DNA of 64,000 nt from an uncultured Azospirillum sp. (GTDB taxonomy: Bacteria > Pseudomonadota > Alphaproteobacteria > Azospirillales > Azospirillaceae), in contig NZ_CAMLJP010000011.1 in NCBI RefSeq assembly GCF_946480385.1, forward strand, positions 19,273 to 83,272. The letters run 5' to 3'. A program made the position numbers and the translations under genes. Below the pieces are notes generated by a model, which saw only the letters and a list, made by a program, of their open reading frames with translations, did no database searches and had not been told where the DNA came from. Below, one piece after another: positions 53,325-62,568 of the stretch (the stretch's first letter is position 1; every line of letters begins with the position of its first letter).

Positions 53325-54472
53325 GCACCAAGCGCCTTGGCCTCATCATGCACGGCGTCACCGGGCGGATGGGCATGAACCAGCACCTGATCCGCTCGAT
53401 CCTGGCGATCCGCGCCCAGGGCGGCGTCACCCTCTCCGACGGCTCGCGCGTCATGCCCGACCCGATCATCGTCGGCCGCAACGCCGAAAAGATGCAGGAG
53501 CTGGCCCGCCGCCACGGCATTGAGCGCTGGAGCGACAACATCGACGCGGCGCTGGAAAACCCCGACGACGTGATCTTCTTCGACGCCGGCACCACCCAGA
53601 TGCGCCCCACCCTGCTGGAAAAAGCGATCCGCGCCGGCAAGCATGTCTATTGCGAGAAGCCGATCGCCACCAACCTGGACGAGGCGTTGCGCGTCGTCCG
53701 GCTGGCGAACGAGGCCGGGGTGAAGAACGGCACGGTGCAGGACAAGCTGTTCCTGCCGGGGCTGGAGAAGCTGCGCATGCTGCGCGACAGCGGCTTTTTC
53801 GGCCGCATGCTGTCGGTGCGCGGCGAGTTCGGCTATTGGGTGTTCGAGGGCGACTGGCAGCCGGCGCAGCGGCCGTCCTGGAACTACCGGGACGAGGATG
53901 GCGGCGGCATCATCCTCGACATGATCTGCCACTGGCGCTATGTGCTCGACAATTTGTTCGGTGCGGTGAAGAGCATCTCCTGTCTGGGCGCCACCCACAT
54001 TCCGGAACGCTGGGACGAAAAGGGCAAGCCCTACAAGGCGACCGCCGACGACGCCGCCTATGCGATGTTCGAGTTGGAGGGCGGGGTGATCGCCACCATC
54101 AACTCCTCCTGGTGCACGCGGGTCTATCGCGACGATCTGGTGACCTTCCAGGTCGACGGCACCAACGGCTCGGCGGTCGCGGGGCTGACGGATTGCGTGA
54201 TCCAGCCGCGCCAGGGCACGCCGCGCCCGGTGTGGAACCCCGACCAGAAGCAGACCATCGACTTCTACGACACCTGGCAGCCGGTGCCCGACAACGCCGT
54301 GTTCGACAACGGCTTCAAGGTGCAGTGGGAATCCTTCATCCGCCATGTGGTGGAGGATGCGCCCTACAAGCACGGTCTGATCGAAGGCGCCAAGGGCGTC
54401 CAGCTGGTGGAATGCGCGCTGCAGAGCTGGCGCGAGCGCCGCTGGGTCGACGTGCCGGCGATCGGGGGGTGA
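53321..54472 (+). CDS. Gfo/Idh/MocA-family dehydrogenase
   Basis: 383 residues. The Rossmann N-domain begins RLGLIMHGVTGRMGMNQHLI with an unusual glycine loop. The EKPIA lysine-proline motif (YCEKPIATNLDEAL) is intact, and the C-domain has GGGIILDMICHWRYVLDNLF with the catalytic Asp/His. Family members oxidise sugar or inositol ring hydroxyls with NAD(P). It overlaps the enolase-like gene at its start and is 74 bases before DUF993. Confidence 0.92.
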   Translation: MSTKRLGLIMHGVTGRMGMNQHLIRSILAIRAQGGVTLSDGSRVMPDPIIVGRNAEKMQELARRHGIERWSDNIDAALENPDDVIFFDAGTTQMRPTLLEKAIRAGKHVYCEKPIATNLDEALRVVRLANEAGVKNGTVQDKLFLPGLEKLRMLRDSGFFGRMLSVRGEFGYWVFEGDWQPAQRPSWNYRDEDGGGIILDMICHWRYVLDNLFGAVKSISCLGATHIPERWDEKGKPYKATADDAAYAMFELEGGVIATINSSWCTRVYRDDLVTFQVDGTNGSAVAGLTDCVIQPRQGTPRPVWNPDQKQTIDFYDTWQPVPDNAVFDNGFKVQWESFIRHVVEDAPYKHGLIEGAKGVQLVECALQSWRERRWVDVPAIGG

Positions 54473-54482
54473 GGCGTTCGAC

Positions 54483-54510
54483 GGGGAGGGGTGCGGATCG
54501 CCCCCTCCCC
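54483..54510. repeat. Short GGGGAGGGG/CCCCTCCCC inverted repeat
   Basis: GGGGAGGGG (54483-54491) faces CCCCCTCCCC (54501-54510) in the gap between the dehydrogenase and DUF993 genes; CTAACCCTCCG follows. It resembles the other CCCTCCCC palindromes in this window (35387 and 43576). Confidence 0.6.
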
Positions 54511-54546
54511 TAACCCTCCGCTGCGACTTTTCCAGGAACCCATCCC

Positions 54547-55707
54547 ATGCCGACCATCCGCCTCCCCCGCGCCGACCGCAGCATCGAGAGCTACACGCTC
54601 GCCCCGCCGCGCGGCTTTCCCGCCCGCACGGACCGGCCGCTGACCCGCATCGCCTTCGCCGCCGCCCATATGGTCGCCGACCCGCTGGCCGAGGGTGATC
54701 CGTGGCTGGCGCCGGCCATCGACTGGGACCGCACCATCGCCTTCCGCGAGCATCTGTGGGACCTCGGTCTCGGCGTCGCCGAGGCGATGGACACGGCGCA
54801 GCGCGGCATGGGACTGGACTGGCCGACCTCGCTGGAGCTGATCCGGCGGTCGCAGTCGGCGGCCAAGGCGCGTGGCGGGGTGATCGCCTGCGGCGCCGGC
54901 ACCGACCATCTGCCGCCGGAGAACGCCCGGAGCATCGACGACGTGATCCGCGCCTATGAGGAGCAGATCGAGGCCATCGAGGCATTGGACGGCCGCATCA
55001 TCCTGATGGCGTCGCGCGCGCTGGCCCGTGTCGCCACCGGGCCGGAGGATTACGTCCGCGTCTATGGCCGCATCCTGTCGCAGGTGAAACAGCCGGTGAT
55101 CCTGCATTGGCTTGGCGACATGTTCGACCCGGCGCTGGCCGGCTATTGGGGCACCAGCGACATCGACGCGGCGATGGACACGGCGCTGTCGATCATCGGC
55201 GACTTTGCCGCCAAGGTGGACGGCATCAAGATCTCGCTGCTCGACAAGGACAAGGAGATCGTCATGCGGCGGCGCCTTCCTGAGGGCGTGCGCATGTATA
55301 CGGGGGACGACTTCAACTATGCGGAGCTGATCGCCGGCGACGGGCAGCATCATTCCGACGCGCTGCTCGGCATCTTCGACGCCATAGCGCCGGCTGCCGC
55401 CGCTGCGCTGGCCCATCTGGCCGACGGCGACGAGGCGGCGTTCCACGACATCCTGGCACCGACCGTGCCGCTGTCGCGCCACATCTTCAAGGCGCCGACC
55501 CGTTTCTATAAGACCGGCGTGGTGTTCATGGCCTATCTGAACGGCCATCAGGACCATTTCACCATGGTCGGCGGGCAGGAGAGCACACGGTCCACCCTGC
55601 ATCTGGCCGAGCTGTTCCGGCTGGCCGACAAGGCGGGGCTGCTGTCCGATCCGGAGCGGGCGGCGCAGCGGATGGCGGCGGTTCTGGCGGTGCGGGGGAT
55701 TTCGTGA
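54547..55707 (+). CDS. DUF993-family protein, aldolase-like (dihydrodipicolinate synthase superfamily)
   Basis: 386 residues. Sequence landmarks are TRIAFAAAHMVADPLAEGDP, GLGVAEAMDTAQRGMGLDWP, QPVILHWLGDMFDPALAGYW and DGIKISLLDKDKEIVMRR, followed by MYTGDDFNYAELIAGDG. The pattern with a barrel lysine in GIKISLLD suggests a TIM-barrel class I aldolase or hydrolase, the NCBI-style dihydrodipicolinate synthase family call. Actual reaction unknown. Its stop overlaps the next start (TGATG). Confidence 0.87.
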   Translation: MPTIRLPRADRSIESYTLAPPRGFPARTDRPLTRIAFAAAHMVADPLAEGDPWLAPAIDWDRTIAFREHLWDLGLGVAEAMDTAQRGMGLDWPTSLELIRRSQSAAKARGGVIACGAGTDHLPPENARSIDDVIRAYEEQIEAIEALDGRIILMASRALARVATGPEDYVRVYGRILSQVKQPVILHWLGDMFDPALAGYWGTSDIDAAMDTALSIIGDFAAKVDGIKISLLDKDKEIVMRRRLPEGVRMYTGDDFNYAELIAGDGQHHSDALLGIFDAIAPAAAAALAHLADGDEAAFHDILAPTVPLSRHIFKAPTRFYKTGVVFMAYLNGHQDHFTMVGGQESTRSTLHLAELFRLADKAGLLSDPERAAQRMAAVLAVRGIS

Positions 55708-56573
55708 TGCGCGACTTTTCTGAGGATCATCGCTGGCTGTCGATCAACACCGCCACGGTGCGCAAGCAGGGCAACTTGGTGGAGATCCTCGACGCCTGCT
55801 CCCGCCGCGGCATCCGCGCCGTCTCGCCCTGGCGCGATCAGGTCGGGGCGGTCGGGCTCGACGCCACGCTGCGGGCGGTGCGGGCGGGAGAGCTGGCGCT
55901 GTCCGGCTATTGCCGCGGCGGCATGTTCCCGGCCGACCCGTCCAAAGCGGCGGAGGTGCGCGACGACAACCGCCGCGCGGTGGACGAGGCGGCAACACTG
56001 GGGGCGGCCTGCCTCGTGCTGGTGGTCGGCGGGCTGCCGCAATATTCCCGCCCCGGATCGCCGGCCAGCAAGGACATCGCGCTGGCGCGGTCGCAGGTGG
56101 AGGACGGCATCGCCGAGCTGATGGATTATGCCCGCAAGGCGGGGATGCCGCTGGCGATCGAGCCGCTGCACCCGATGTATGCCGCCGACCGCGCCTGCGT
56201 GAACACGATGGCGCAGGCGCTGGACATTTGCGACCGGCTGGATCCGCTTGGATCGGGGGCGCTGGGGGTGGCGGTCGATGTCTATCATGTCTGGTGGGAT
56301 CCGGATCTGGAGGCGCAGATCCGGCGCGCCGGTAAAGAGCGGCTGCTGGCCTTCCATGTCTGCGACTGGCTGGTGCCGACCACCGACCTGCTGCTCGACC
56401 GCGGCATGATGGGCGACGGCGTCATCGACATCCCGCGCATCCGCGGCTGGGTCGAGGCGTGCGGCTTCGCCGGCTATTCGGAGGTGGAGATCTTCTCGCA
56501 AAACAGCTGGTGGGAGAAGCCGATGGGCGAGGTGCTGGACACCTGCATCGAACGGCACCGCAGCGTGGTTTGA
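55707..56573 (+). CDS. Sugar phosphate isomerase/epimerase-type TIM barrel (AP endonuclease 2 superfamily)
   Basis: 288 residues. It starts at ATG 55707 inside the DUF993 stop codon, so the two are coupled. Typical elements are LVLVVGGLPQYSRPGS, GMPLAIEPLHPMYAADRACV, VAVDVYHVWWDPDL and a metal-binding FHVCDWLVPTTDL; the E, D, H and E ligands fit xylose-isomerase-like barrels. In 3-keto-sugar pathways relatives catalyse isomerisation or elimination, which would fit the adjacent dehydrogenase. Confidence 0.9.
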   Translation: MRDFSEDHRWLSINTATVRKQGNLVEILDACSRRGIRAVSPWRDQVGAVGLDATLRAVRAGELALSGYCRGGMFPADPSKAAEVRDDNRRAVDEAATLGAACLVLVVGGLPQYSRPGSPASKDIALARSQVEDGIAELMDYARKAGMPLAIEPLHPMYAADRACVNTMAQALDICDRLDPLGSGALGVAVDVYHVWWDPDLEAQIRRAGKERLLAFHVCDWLVPTTDLLLDRGMMGDGVIDIPRIRGWVEACGFAGYSEVEIFSQNSWWEKPMGEVLDTCIERHRSVV

Positions 56574-56662
56574 ATTCGCCCTGGTTTGAATTTTCCGGCC
56601 GACGCTCTACCATGGGGGGAAGACCACCCCCCTACCCCGGACCGCAGGAGCCGGCTTCCCGC

Positions 56663-57367
56663 ATGGACAGCCTGACCGACGCACCCGACGAACCGGTGCC
56701 GCATGCCCCCTCCACTGGCCCCTCCCCTGGCCGAAACGCCGCGCCGGCCAAGGTCACCCGCGATCCGGAGGGCACGCGGGCGCGCATCATGGCCGCGGCG
56801 ACGGAGGAGTTCGCGCGCTACGGGCTGGGCGGCGCCCGCGTCGACCGCATCGCCGAGCAGGCCGGCACCAACAAGCGCATGCTCTATTACCATGTCGGCA
56901 ACAAGGAGGAGCTGTATCTGGCGGTCCTTGAGGACGCCTATGCCCACATCCGCGCCACAGAACGCACGCTGAATCTCGACAAGCTGGCGCCGCCCGAGGC
57001 CATCGCCCGGCTGATCGGCTTCACCTGGCAATATTTCATCGACCATCCCGAATTCATGGCCCTGCTGAACATCGAGAATCTACACCGGGCCGAGCTGCTG
57101 AAGAATTCCGGACAGGTGCAGTCGATGCACTCCCCGTTCGTGCAGATGATCGCCGACGTGCTGGCGCGCGGGGTGAAACAGGGGGTGTTCCGGGCCGGGG
57201 TCGATCCGGTGCAGCTCTACATCTCCATCGCCGGGCTGTCCTACTTCTACCTGTCCAACGTCCACACCCTGTCGGTGATCTTCGGTCGCGACCTGCTGGC
57301 CGACCCGGCGAAGGAGGAACGGCTGGCCCATATGGTGGAGTTGGTGCTGCAATCCCTGCGGCTCTGA
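56663..57367 (+). CDS. TetR-family transcriptional regulator, RutR-like
   Basis: 234 residues from ATG 56663; about 38 Pro/Ala-rich residues precede the HTH. The DNA-binding domain is GTRARIMAAATEEFARYGLG, GARVDRIAEQAGTNKRMLYY and HVGNKEELYLAVLEDAYAHI. The C-domain resembles RutR, with IENLHRAELLKNSGQVQSM. It lies at the end of the DUF993 operon and probably represses it through the inverted repeat at 48940-48959. Confidence 0.9.
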   Translation: MDSLTDAPDEPVPHAPSTGPSPGRNAAPAKVTRDPEGTRARIMAAATEEFARYGLGGARVDRIAEQAGTNKRMLYYHVGNKEELYLAVLEDAYAHIRATERTLNLDKLAPPEAIARLIGFTWQYFIDHPEFMALLNIENLHRAELLKNSGQVQSMHSPFVQMIADVLARGVKQGVFRAGVDPVQLYISIAGLSYFYLSNVHTLSVIFGRDLLADPAKEERLAHMVELVLQSLRL

Positions 57368-57443
57368 CCGCTTTCCTTTCGGGAACCGGAAGCGTTGCGG
57401 GGAGTTGGAAACTGGCGGGGGGCGCGGAAGGAAGGAAGAGGGA

Positions 57444-59252
57444 ATGGCTTCGCGGATCGAGGATTACGCCCTGCTCGGCGACTGCGAGACGGCGGCACTG
57501 GTGTCGCGCGAGGGATCCATCGACTGGCTGTGCTGGCCGCGGTTCGATTCCGATGCGTGTTTTGCGGCCCTGCTGGGCACGCCGGAGCATGGCCGTTGGC
57601 TGATCGCGCCGGCCGACGCGGATGCCCGGATCACGCGGCGCTATCGCGGCGACACGCTGATCCTGGAGACCGATTTCGAGACGGACGACGGGGCGGTGAC
57701 CCTCATCGACTTCATGCCGCCGCGGGGGAAGGCGTCGGACGTGGTGCGGATCGTCGTCGGGCGGCGGGGCCGCGTCACCATGCGGACCGAGATGGTCATC
57801 CGCTTCGGCTATGGCTGCGCCGTGCCGTGGGTGTCGCGGCTGGAGGACGGCACGCTGCGCGCCATCGCCGGGCCGGACATGCTGCATCTGCGCACGCCGG
57901 TCGAACTGTGCGGTCGGAATCTGACCACCGTCGGCGACTTCACGGTGGAGGGCGGCGAGCGGGTGCCCTTCGTGCTGACCTACGCCCCCTCCTGTGATCC
58001 GATGCCCGAGGCGATCGATGCGGAGCAGGCGCTTTGCGACACCGAGCGGTTCTGGCAGGACTGGATCGGCCGATGCACGTATGACGGCCCGTGGTCGGAG
58101 GCGGTCCGGCGCTCGCTGGTGACCCTGAAGGCGCTGACCTATTCGCCGACCGGCGGCATCGTCGCCGCCGCGACCGCGTCGCTGCCGGAACAGCTGGGCG
58201 GCATCCGCAACTGGGACTATCGCTTCTGCTGGCTGCGGGATTCGACCTTCACGCTGCAGGCGCTGATGAACGCCGGCTATTACGACGAGGCCAACGCATG
58301 GCGCGGCTGGCTGCTGCGCGCCACCGCCGGGCGGCCGGAACAGCTGCAGATCATGTATGGCATTGCGGGCGAGCGCCGGCTACTGGAGTGGGAGGCCGAC
58401 TGGCTGCCCGGCTATGAGGGCGCCCGGCCGGTGCGCATCGGCAATGCCGCATCGACGCAGCTGCAATTGGACGTCTATGGCGAGCTGATGGACGCCCTGC
58501 ATCAGGCGCGGCGCGGCGGGCTGGGCGCCAACGAGGCGGGATGGCAGCTTCAGCGGTCGCTGCTGGCCCATCTGGAAACGGTGTGGGACCAGCCGGACGA
58601 GGGCATCTGGGAAACCCGCGGCGGGCGGCAGCCCTTCACCTTCTCCAAGGTGATGGCCTGGGTGGCTGCCGACCGCGCCATCAAGAGCGCCGAGCATTTC
58701 GGCATGGACGGGCCGGTCGAGCGCTGGAAGGACCTGCGCCGGCGCATCCACCAGGACGTCTGCGCCAACGGCTATGACCGGGATTTGGGGAGTTTCGTGC
58801 AGTCCTATGGCAGCAAGCTGGTCGATGCGTCGCTGCTGCTTCTGCCGGTGGTGGGGTTCCTGCCGGCCCATGATCCGCGCATCGCCGGGACGGTGGCGGC
58901 GGTCGAGCGCCAACTGTTGAAGGACGGCTTCGTCAAGCGGTACGACACCGGCCAGGTCGAGGATGGGCTGCCCCCCGGCGAGGGCAGTTTCCTGGCCTGC
59001 AGCTTCTGGCTGGTGGATGCCTTCGTCCTGCAAGGCCGCCATGACGAGGCGGAGGCGCTGTTCGAACGGCTGCTGGCCCTGCGCAACGACCTGGGCCTGC
59101 TGTCGGAGGAGTATGACGCGCAGGCCGGGCGTCTGGTCGGGAATTTCCCGCAGGCCTTCTCCCACATCGCGCTGGTCAATTCCGCCCACAATCTGAGCCG
59201 CAACGCCCAGACGGCCAAGCAGCGCGCCAATGGCGAAAGCGGCGGGGGCTGA
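57444..59252 (+). CDS. Glycoside hydrolase family 15 protein (glucoamylase/trehalase-like)
   Basis: 602 residues from ATG 57444, with GGAAGGAAGAGG upstream. The N-terminal beta-sandwich begins RIEDYALLGDCETAALVSRE and GSIDWLCWPRFDSDACFAAL. The (alpha/alpha)6 barrel has RNWDYRFCWLRDSTF, QIMYGIAGERRLLEWEADWL with a likely general acid Glu, and GLLSEEYD with the likely base. It has no signal peptide, so a cytoplasmic role on intracellular alpha-glucans or trehalose is likely. It is probably independent of the operon upstream. Confidence 0.92.
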   Translation: MASRIEDYALLGDCETAALVSREGSIDWLCWPRFDSDACFAALLGTPEHGRWLIAPADADARITRRYRGDTLILETDFETDDGAVTLIDFMPPRGKASDVVRIVVGRRGRVTMRTEMVIRFGYGCAVPWVSRLEDGTLRAIAGPDMLHLRTPVELCGRNLTTVGDFTVEGGERVPFVLTYAPSCDPMPEAIDAEQALCDTERFWQDWIGRCTYDGPWSEAVRRSLVTLKALTYSPTGGIVAAATASLPEQLGGIRNWDYRFCWLRDSTFTLQALMNAGYYDEANAWRGWLLRATAGRPEQLQIMYGIAGERRLLEWEADWLPGYEGARPVRIGNAASTQLQLDVYGELMDALHQARRGGLGANEAGWQLQRSLLAHLETVWDQPDEGIWETRGGRQPFTFSKVMAWVAADRAIKSAEHFGMDGPVERWKDLRRRIHQDVCANGYDRDLGSFVQSYGSKLVDASLLLLPVVGFLPAHDPRIAGTVAAVERQLLKDGFVKRYDTGQVEDGLPPGEGSFLACSFWLVDAFVLQGRHDEAEALFERLLALRNDLGLLSEEYDAQAGRLVGNFPQAFSHIALVNSAHNLSRNAQTAKQRANGESGGG

Positions 59253-59260
59253 ATCAGCCC

Positions 59261-59650
59261 TCAGCCGGCAAAGGCGATGACGCTGAGCAACGCGTTTTCC
59301 GCCTGCCGGCTGTCGAGGCGGGTGAGCTGCACCACCACCGGCCCGTCGGCCTCGACGACCGTGGAAAAGGGCTGGCCGAGCGGGACCGGTTCGGGGTCGT
59401 CGAGCAGGTTCATGCGGACATGGTTGGTGCGGCGGGCGCCGACCTTCACCTTGTACGGCCCGACCGGATCGCGGTCGGGGAAGTAGAGGGTGAGGCGCAC
59501 CTCCACGTCACGGTCGCCGGCGTTGAGGATCGACAGCCCTTCATGGCTGGCCAGTTCGGGTTCGGGACCGTGGCTCCAGGACGGGATGTAGTTGTCGGCG
59601 ATGGCCCAGCGGGTGTGCCCGATTGGTCCCTTGGCCGGTGCGTTGCCCAT
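59261..59650 (-). CDS. ASRT-family (Anabaena sensory rhodopsin transducer-like) small-molecule-binding protein
   Basis: 129 residues from ATG 59650, with AGGAG six bases upstream. The sequence TRWAIADNYIPSWSHGPEPE, LASHEGLSILNAGDRDVEVR, VKVGARRTNHVRMNLLDDPE and VVEADGPVVVQLTRLDSRQA matches the ASRT fold. No rhodopsin gene is nearby; the family was proposed to be a sugar- or small-molecule-binding domain. It is the last gene of an operon with an enolase-like dehydratase and a dehydrogenase, so it may bind their substrate or product. Confidence 0.9.
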   Translation of the reverse strand: MGNAPAKGPIGHTRWAIADNYIPSWSHGPEPELASHEGLSILNAGDRDVEVRLTLYFPDRDPVGPYKVKVGARRTNHVRMNLLDDPEPVPLGQPFSTVVEADGPVVVQLTRLDSRQAENALLSVIAFAG

Positions 59651-59670
59651 GTGCGTCTCCTGAGTTCGGA

Positions 59671-62568
59671 TCATGTGTCGGCGGGGTCGTGCGAGGTGCG
59701 GCGGCGCAGGGCGTCGCGCCAGACCTCGGCCAGGGTCAGCGGGTGCCGGCCGGTCAGCTGCTCCACCTGCTCGCGGCAGGAGAAGCCGTCGGCGATCAGC
59801 AGGGTGTCGGGGGACGCCTGCCGCAGCGTGGCGCCCAGCCCCTGGTCGAAGATTGCCAGCGACACCGGATACTTGTCCTCCTCGTAGCCGAAGGCGCCGG
59901 CCATGCCGCAGCAGCCGTCGTCGAGGATGCGGGCGTCGAGGCCGCTCCTGCGGATCTGCGCCGCGTCGCAGGCCATGCCGAAGATCGCCTTGTGGTGACA
60001 GTGCCCATGCACCAGCGCTTGGCCGGACAGCTTGGGCGGGTCGAAGTTGGCCACCTTTTCCAGGAATTCGGCCAGCAGCATGCTGCGACTGGAGAGGCGC
60101 TTGGCCTCCGGATCGTCGGGGAACAGGTTGGGCAGCTCGTCGCGGAACACCGACAGACAGCCCGGCTCGACGCCGACGACATAGGCGCCGGCGTCCAGTT
60201 CGCGCCGCAGGCCGGCCATGGTCTCCTTCAAGGTGCTCCTGGCGTCGTCCAGCCGGCCGAAATCGTAATAGGGCCGGCCGCAGCACAGGTTCTTGCGCGG
60301 GATGGTGACGGCATAGCCGGCGGCGTCCAGCACCTCGGCGGCGGCGAACAGCGGTTCCGGCGTGAAATGGTTGTTGAAGCTGTCGGTCCACAGCACCACC
60401 GGCGGCCGGCCGCGGTCCGGCGGGGCGGTCCAGGACCGGCGGAAGGTCTTGGCGGCGAAGGCCGGGACCGGGCGCTGCGGGGCGATTCCCGCCGCCGCGC
60501 GGGAGAGGCGGCCGAACACCGGCGTCTGGGTGGCGAGGTTGGGCGCCCACCACACCGGAGCCAGCAGGCGCGCCCAGCGGTGGATCAGTCCCATGCTCCA
60601 GGCCGCGCGCGGCCGGGGGCGGTGCTGGTAATGGTGGTGCAGGAACTCCGCCTTGTAGGTCGCCATGTCGACATTGACCGGGCAATCGGCCTTGCAGCCC
60701 TTGCAGCCCAGGCACAGGTGCAGCGCGTCGTGGATCGTCTCGTCGCGCCAGCCGTCGCCGAGCGGGTCGCCCTGCAGCATCTCCTGCAGCAGGCGGGCGC
60801 GGCCGCGGGTGGAGTGCCGCTCCTCCCGCGTGGCACGGAAGCTGGGGCACATGGTGCCGCCCTCGTGCCGCCGGCATTTGCCGACCCCGACGCAGCGCAG
60901 CAGGGCATGGGTGAGCGAGCCGCCATCCTCCGGATAAGCGAAGACGCCGTCGAGGTGGGGCGGGTTGAAGCGCGGGCCGAGGCGCAGATGGCTTTCGGCG
61001 GAATAGGGATGCACGACCTTGTGCGGGTTCATGCGGTTGTCCGGATCCCAGATCGCCTTGAACTCGGCGAAGGCGTGCACGAGGTCGTCGCCGAACATGA
61101 TCGGCAGCAGTTCGGCCCGCGCCTGCCCGTCGCCATGCTCGCCGGACAGGGTGCCGCCATGGCGCACCACCAGATGGGCGGCGTCGTTCAGGAAGCGGCG
61201 GAAGGTGTCGACCTCCTGCTGGGTGTGCAGGCCGAAGCCGACGCGGCAATGGATCAGACCGTCGCCGAAATGGCCGTAGAGCGCCGGCTTGTAGCCGTAA
61301 TCGTCGTAGAGCTTCAGCAGGTCGCGCATGTAGGCGCCGAGATTTTCAGGCGCCACCGCGGAATCCTCCCAGCCGGGCCAGCTGTCGTGCTTCTCCCCCG
61401 GCACCCAGGCGGTGGCGCCGAGACCGGATTCGCGCACCTTCCACAGCCGTTCCTGCTCGTGAGGATCGGCGACGAGGCGCGTGTCATGGACATGCGGCTG
61501 GCCGCGCAGATGGTCCTCCAGGCGGCGGGCCTTGGCGGTGGCTTCGTCGCGGCTATCGCCGCCGAACTCGATGAACAGCCAGGACGGGCCGTCGGGCAGA
61601 AGCTTGAGGTCGTCCACATGCAGGTGCTTCTTGCGCATGAAATCGCTCAGGCGCTCGTCCACCCCTTCGATGGCGTCGGGACCGAAGCTGCGGACGTCGC
61701 AGACCACATCGGCGGCGTGACAGACGCTTTCGAAGCCGACGACCAGAACCACCTTGGCGGGCGGGTCGGGGATCAGGTTCAGCGTGGCGCGCAGGACGGT
61801 GACGCAGGTGCCCTCGCTGCCGACCAGGGCGCGGGCGAGGTTGAAGCGGCCGGTCTCGTCGGGCAGCAGCGAGTCCAGGTTGAAGCCGGAGACGCGGCGC
61901 GGGATCTTCGGATAGATGCGGCGGATCTCTCCGGCGTAGCGGTCGCGCAGGGCCTTCAGCTTGTCGAAGATTTCGCCCTTTCGGCCACCCTCGGCGATGA
62001 TGCGGTCCATCTCCGCTTCGGTCGTCCAGCCGACGGTCAGGTGCAGCCCGTCATAGGTGACGATCTCCATGTGCTCGACATTGTGGCTGGTCACCCCGGC
62101 GACGACGGAGTGCGGCCCGGCGGAGTTGTTGCCGATCATGCCGCCGATGGAATTGTGGTCGTGCGTCGAGGGGTCGGGGCCGAAGCGCAAGCCATGCGGC
62201 CGGCAGCGCTTCTGCACCTCGTCCAGCACGATGCCGGGTTCGACGGTGGCGAGCCGGCGGTCGAGGTCGATGGCGAGGAAGCCGTTGCAGTATTTGGAGC
62301 TGTCGATGATGACCGTGTAATTGGTGGTCTGGCCGGCCAGCGCCGTGCCGCCGCCGCGATGGGTGATCGGCACGCCGAAGTCGCGGCAGACCCGCACCGC
62401 CTCGGCCAGCGCCTCCACGTCGAAGGGGACGACGAGGCCGATGGGAACTTCACGGTAATTGGAGGAATCGGTGGCGTAGAGCGCACGGTCGCCGTCGCCG
62501 AAGCGAATCTCGCCGTTCACCCGGCTGTTCAGTGCGGCGACCAGCGCCGGCACGTCGATGTTGCTCAT
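59671..62568 (-). CDS. FAD-binding and (Fe-S)-binding 2-hydroxyacid dehydrogenase (GlcD-GlpC/YdiJ type)
   Basis: 965 residues. FAD_binding_4 spans about 40-220 (VPFDVEALAEAVRVCRDFGV, THRGGGTALAGQTTNYTVII, GGMIGNNSAGPHSVVAG) and the FAD-oxidase C domain about 250-530. Two ferredoxin motifs (VGVGKCRRHEGGTMCPS, LCLGCKGCKADCPVN) and two CCG-type domains (RKNLCCGRPYYDFG and ILDDGCCGMAGAFG) follow. It would oxidise a D-2-hydroxy acid and pass electrons to a respiratory acceptor. Its start overlaps the dehydratase stop by ATGA. Confidence 0.93.
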   Translation of the reverse strand: MSNIDVPALVAALNSRVNGEIRFGDGDRALYATDSSNYREVPIGLVVPFDVEALAEAVRVCRDFGVPITHRGGGTALAGQTTNYTVIIDSSKYCNGFLAIDLDRRLATVEPGIVLDEVQKRCRPHGLRFGPDPSTHDHNSIGGMIGNNSAGPHSVVAGVTSHNVEHMEIVTYDGLHLTVGWTTEAEMDRIIAEGGRKGEIFDKLKALRDRYAGEIRRIYPKIPRRVSGFNLDSLLPDETGRFNLARALVGSEGTCVTVLRATLNLIPDPPAKVVLVVGFESVCHAADVVCDVRSFGPDAIEGVDERLSDFMRKKHLHVDDLKLLPDGPSWLFIEFGGDSRDEATAKARRLEDHLRGQPHVHDTRLVADPHEQERLWKVRESGLGATAWVPGEKHDSWPGWEDSAVAPENLGAYMRDLLKLYDDYGYKPALYGHFGDGLIHCRVGFGLHTQQEVDTFRRFLNDAAHLVVRHGGTLSGEHGDGQARAELLPIMFGDDLVHAFAEFKAIWDPDNRMNPHKVVHPYSAESHLRLGPRFNPPHLDGVFAYPEDGGSLTHALLRCVGVGKCRRHEGGTMCPSFRATREERHSTRGRARLLQEMLQGDPLGDGWRDETIHDALHLCLGCKGCKADCPVNVDMATYKAEFLHHHYQHRPRPRAAWSMGLIHRWARLLAPVWWAPNLATQTPVFGRLSRAAAGIAPQRPVPAFAAKTFRRSWTAPPDRGRPPVVLWTDSFNNHFTPEPLFAAAEVLDAAGYAVTIPRKNLCCGRPYYDFGRLDDARSTLKETMAGLRRELDAGAYVVGVEPGCLSVFRDELPNLFPDDPEAKRLSSRSMLLAEFLEKVANFDPPKLSGQALVHGHCHHKAIFGMACDAAQIRRSGLDARILDDGCCGMAGAFGYEEDKYPVSLAIFDQGLGATLRQASPDTLLIADGFSCREQVEQLTGRHPLTLAEVWRDALRRRTSHDPADT

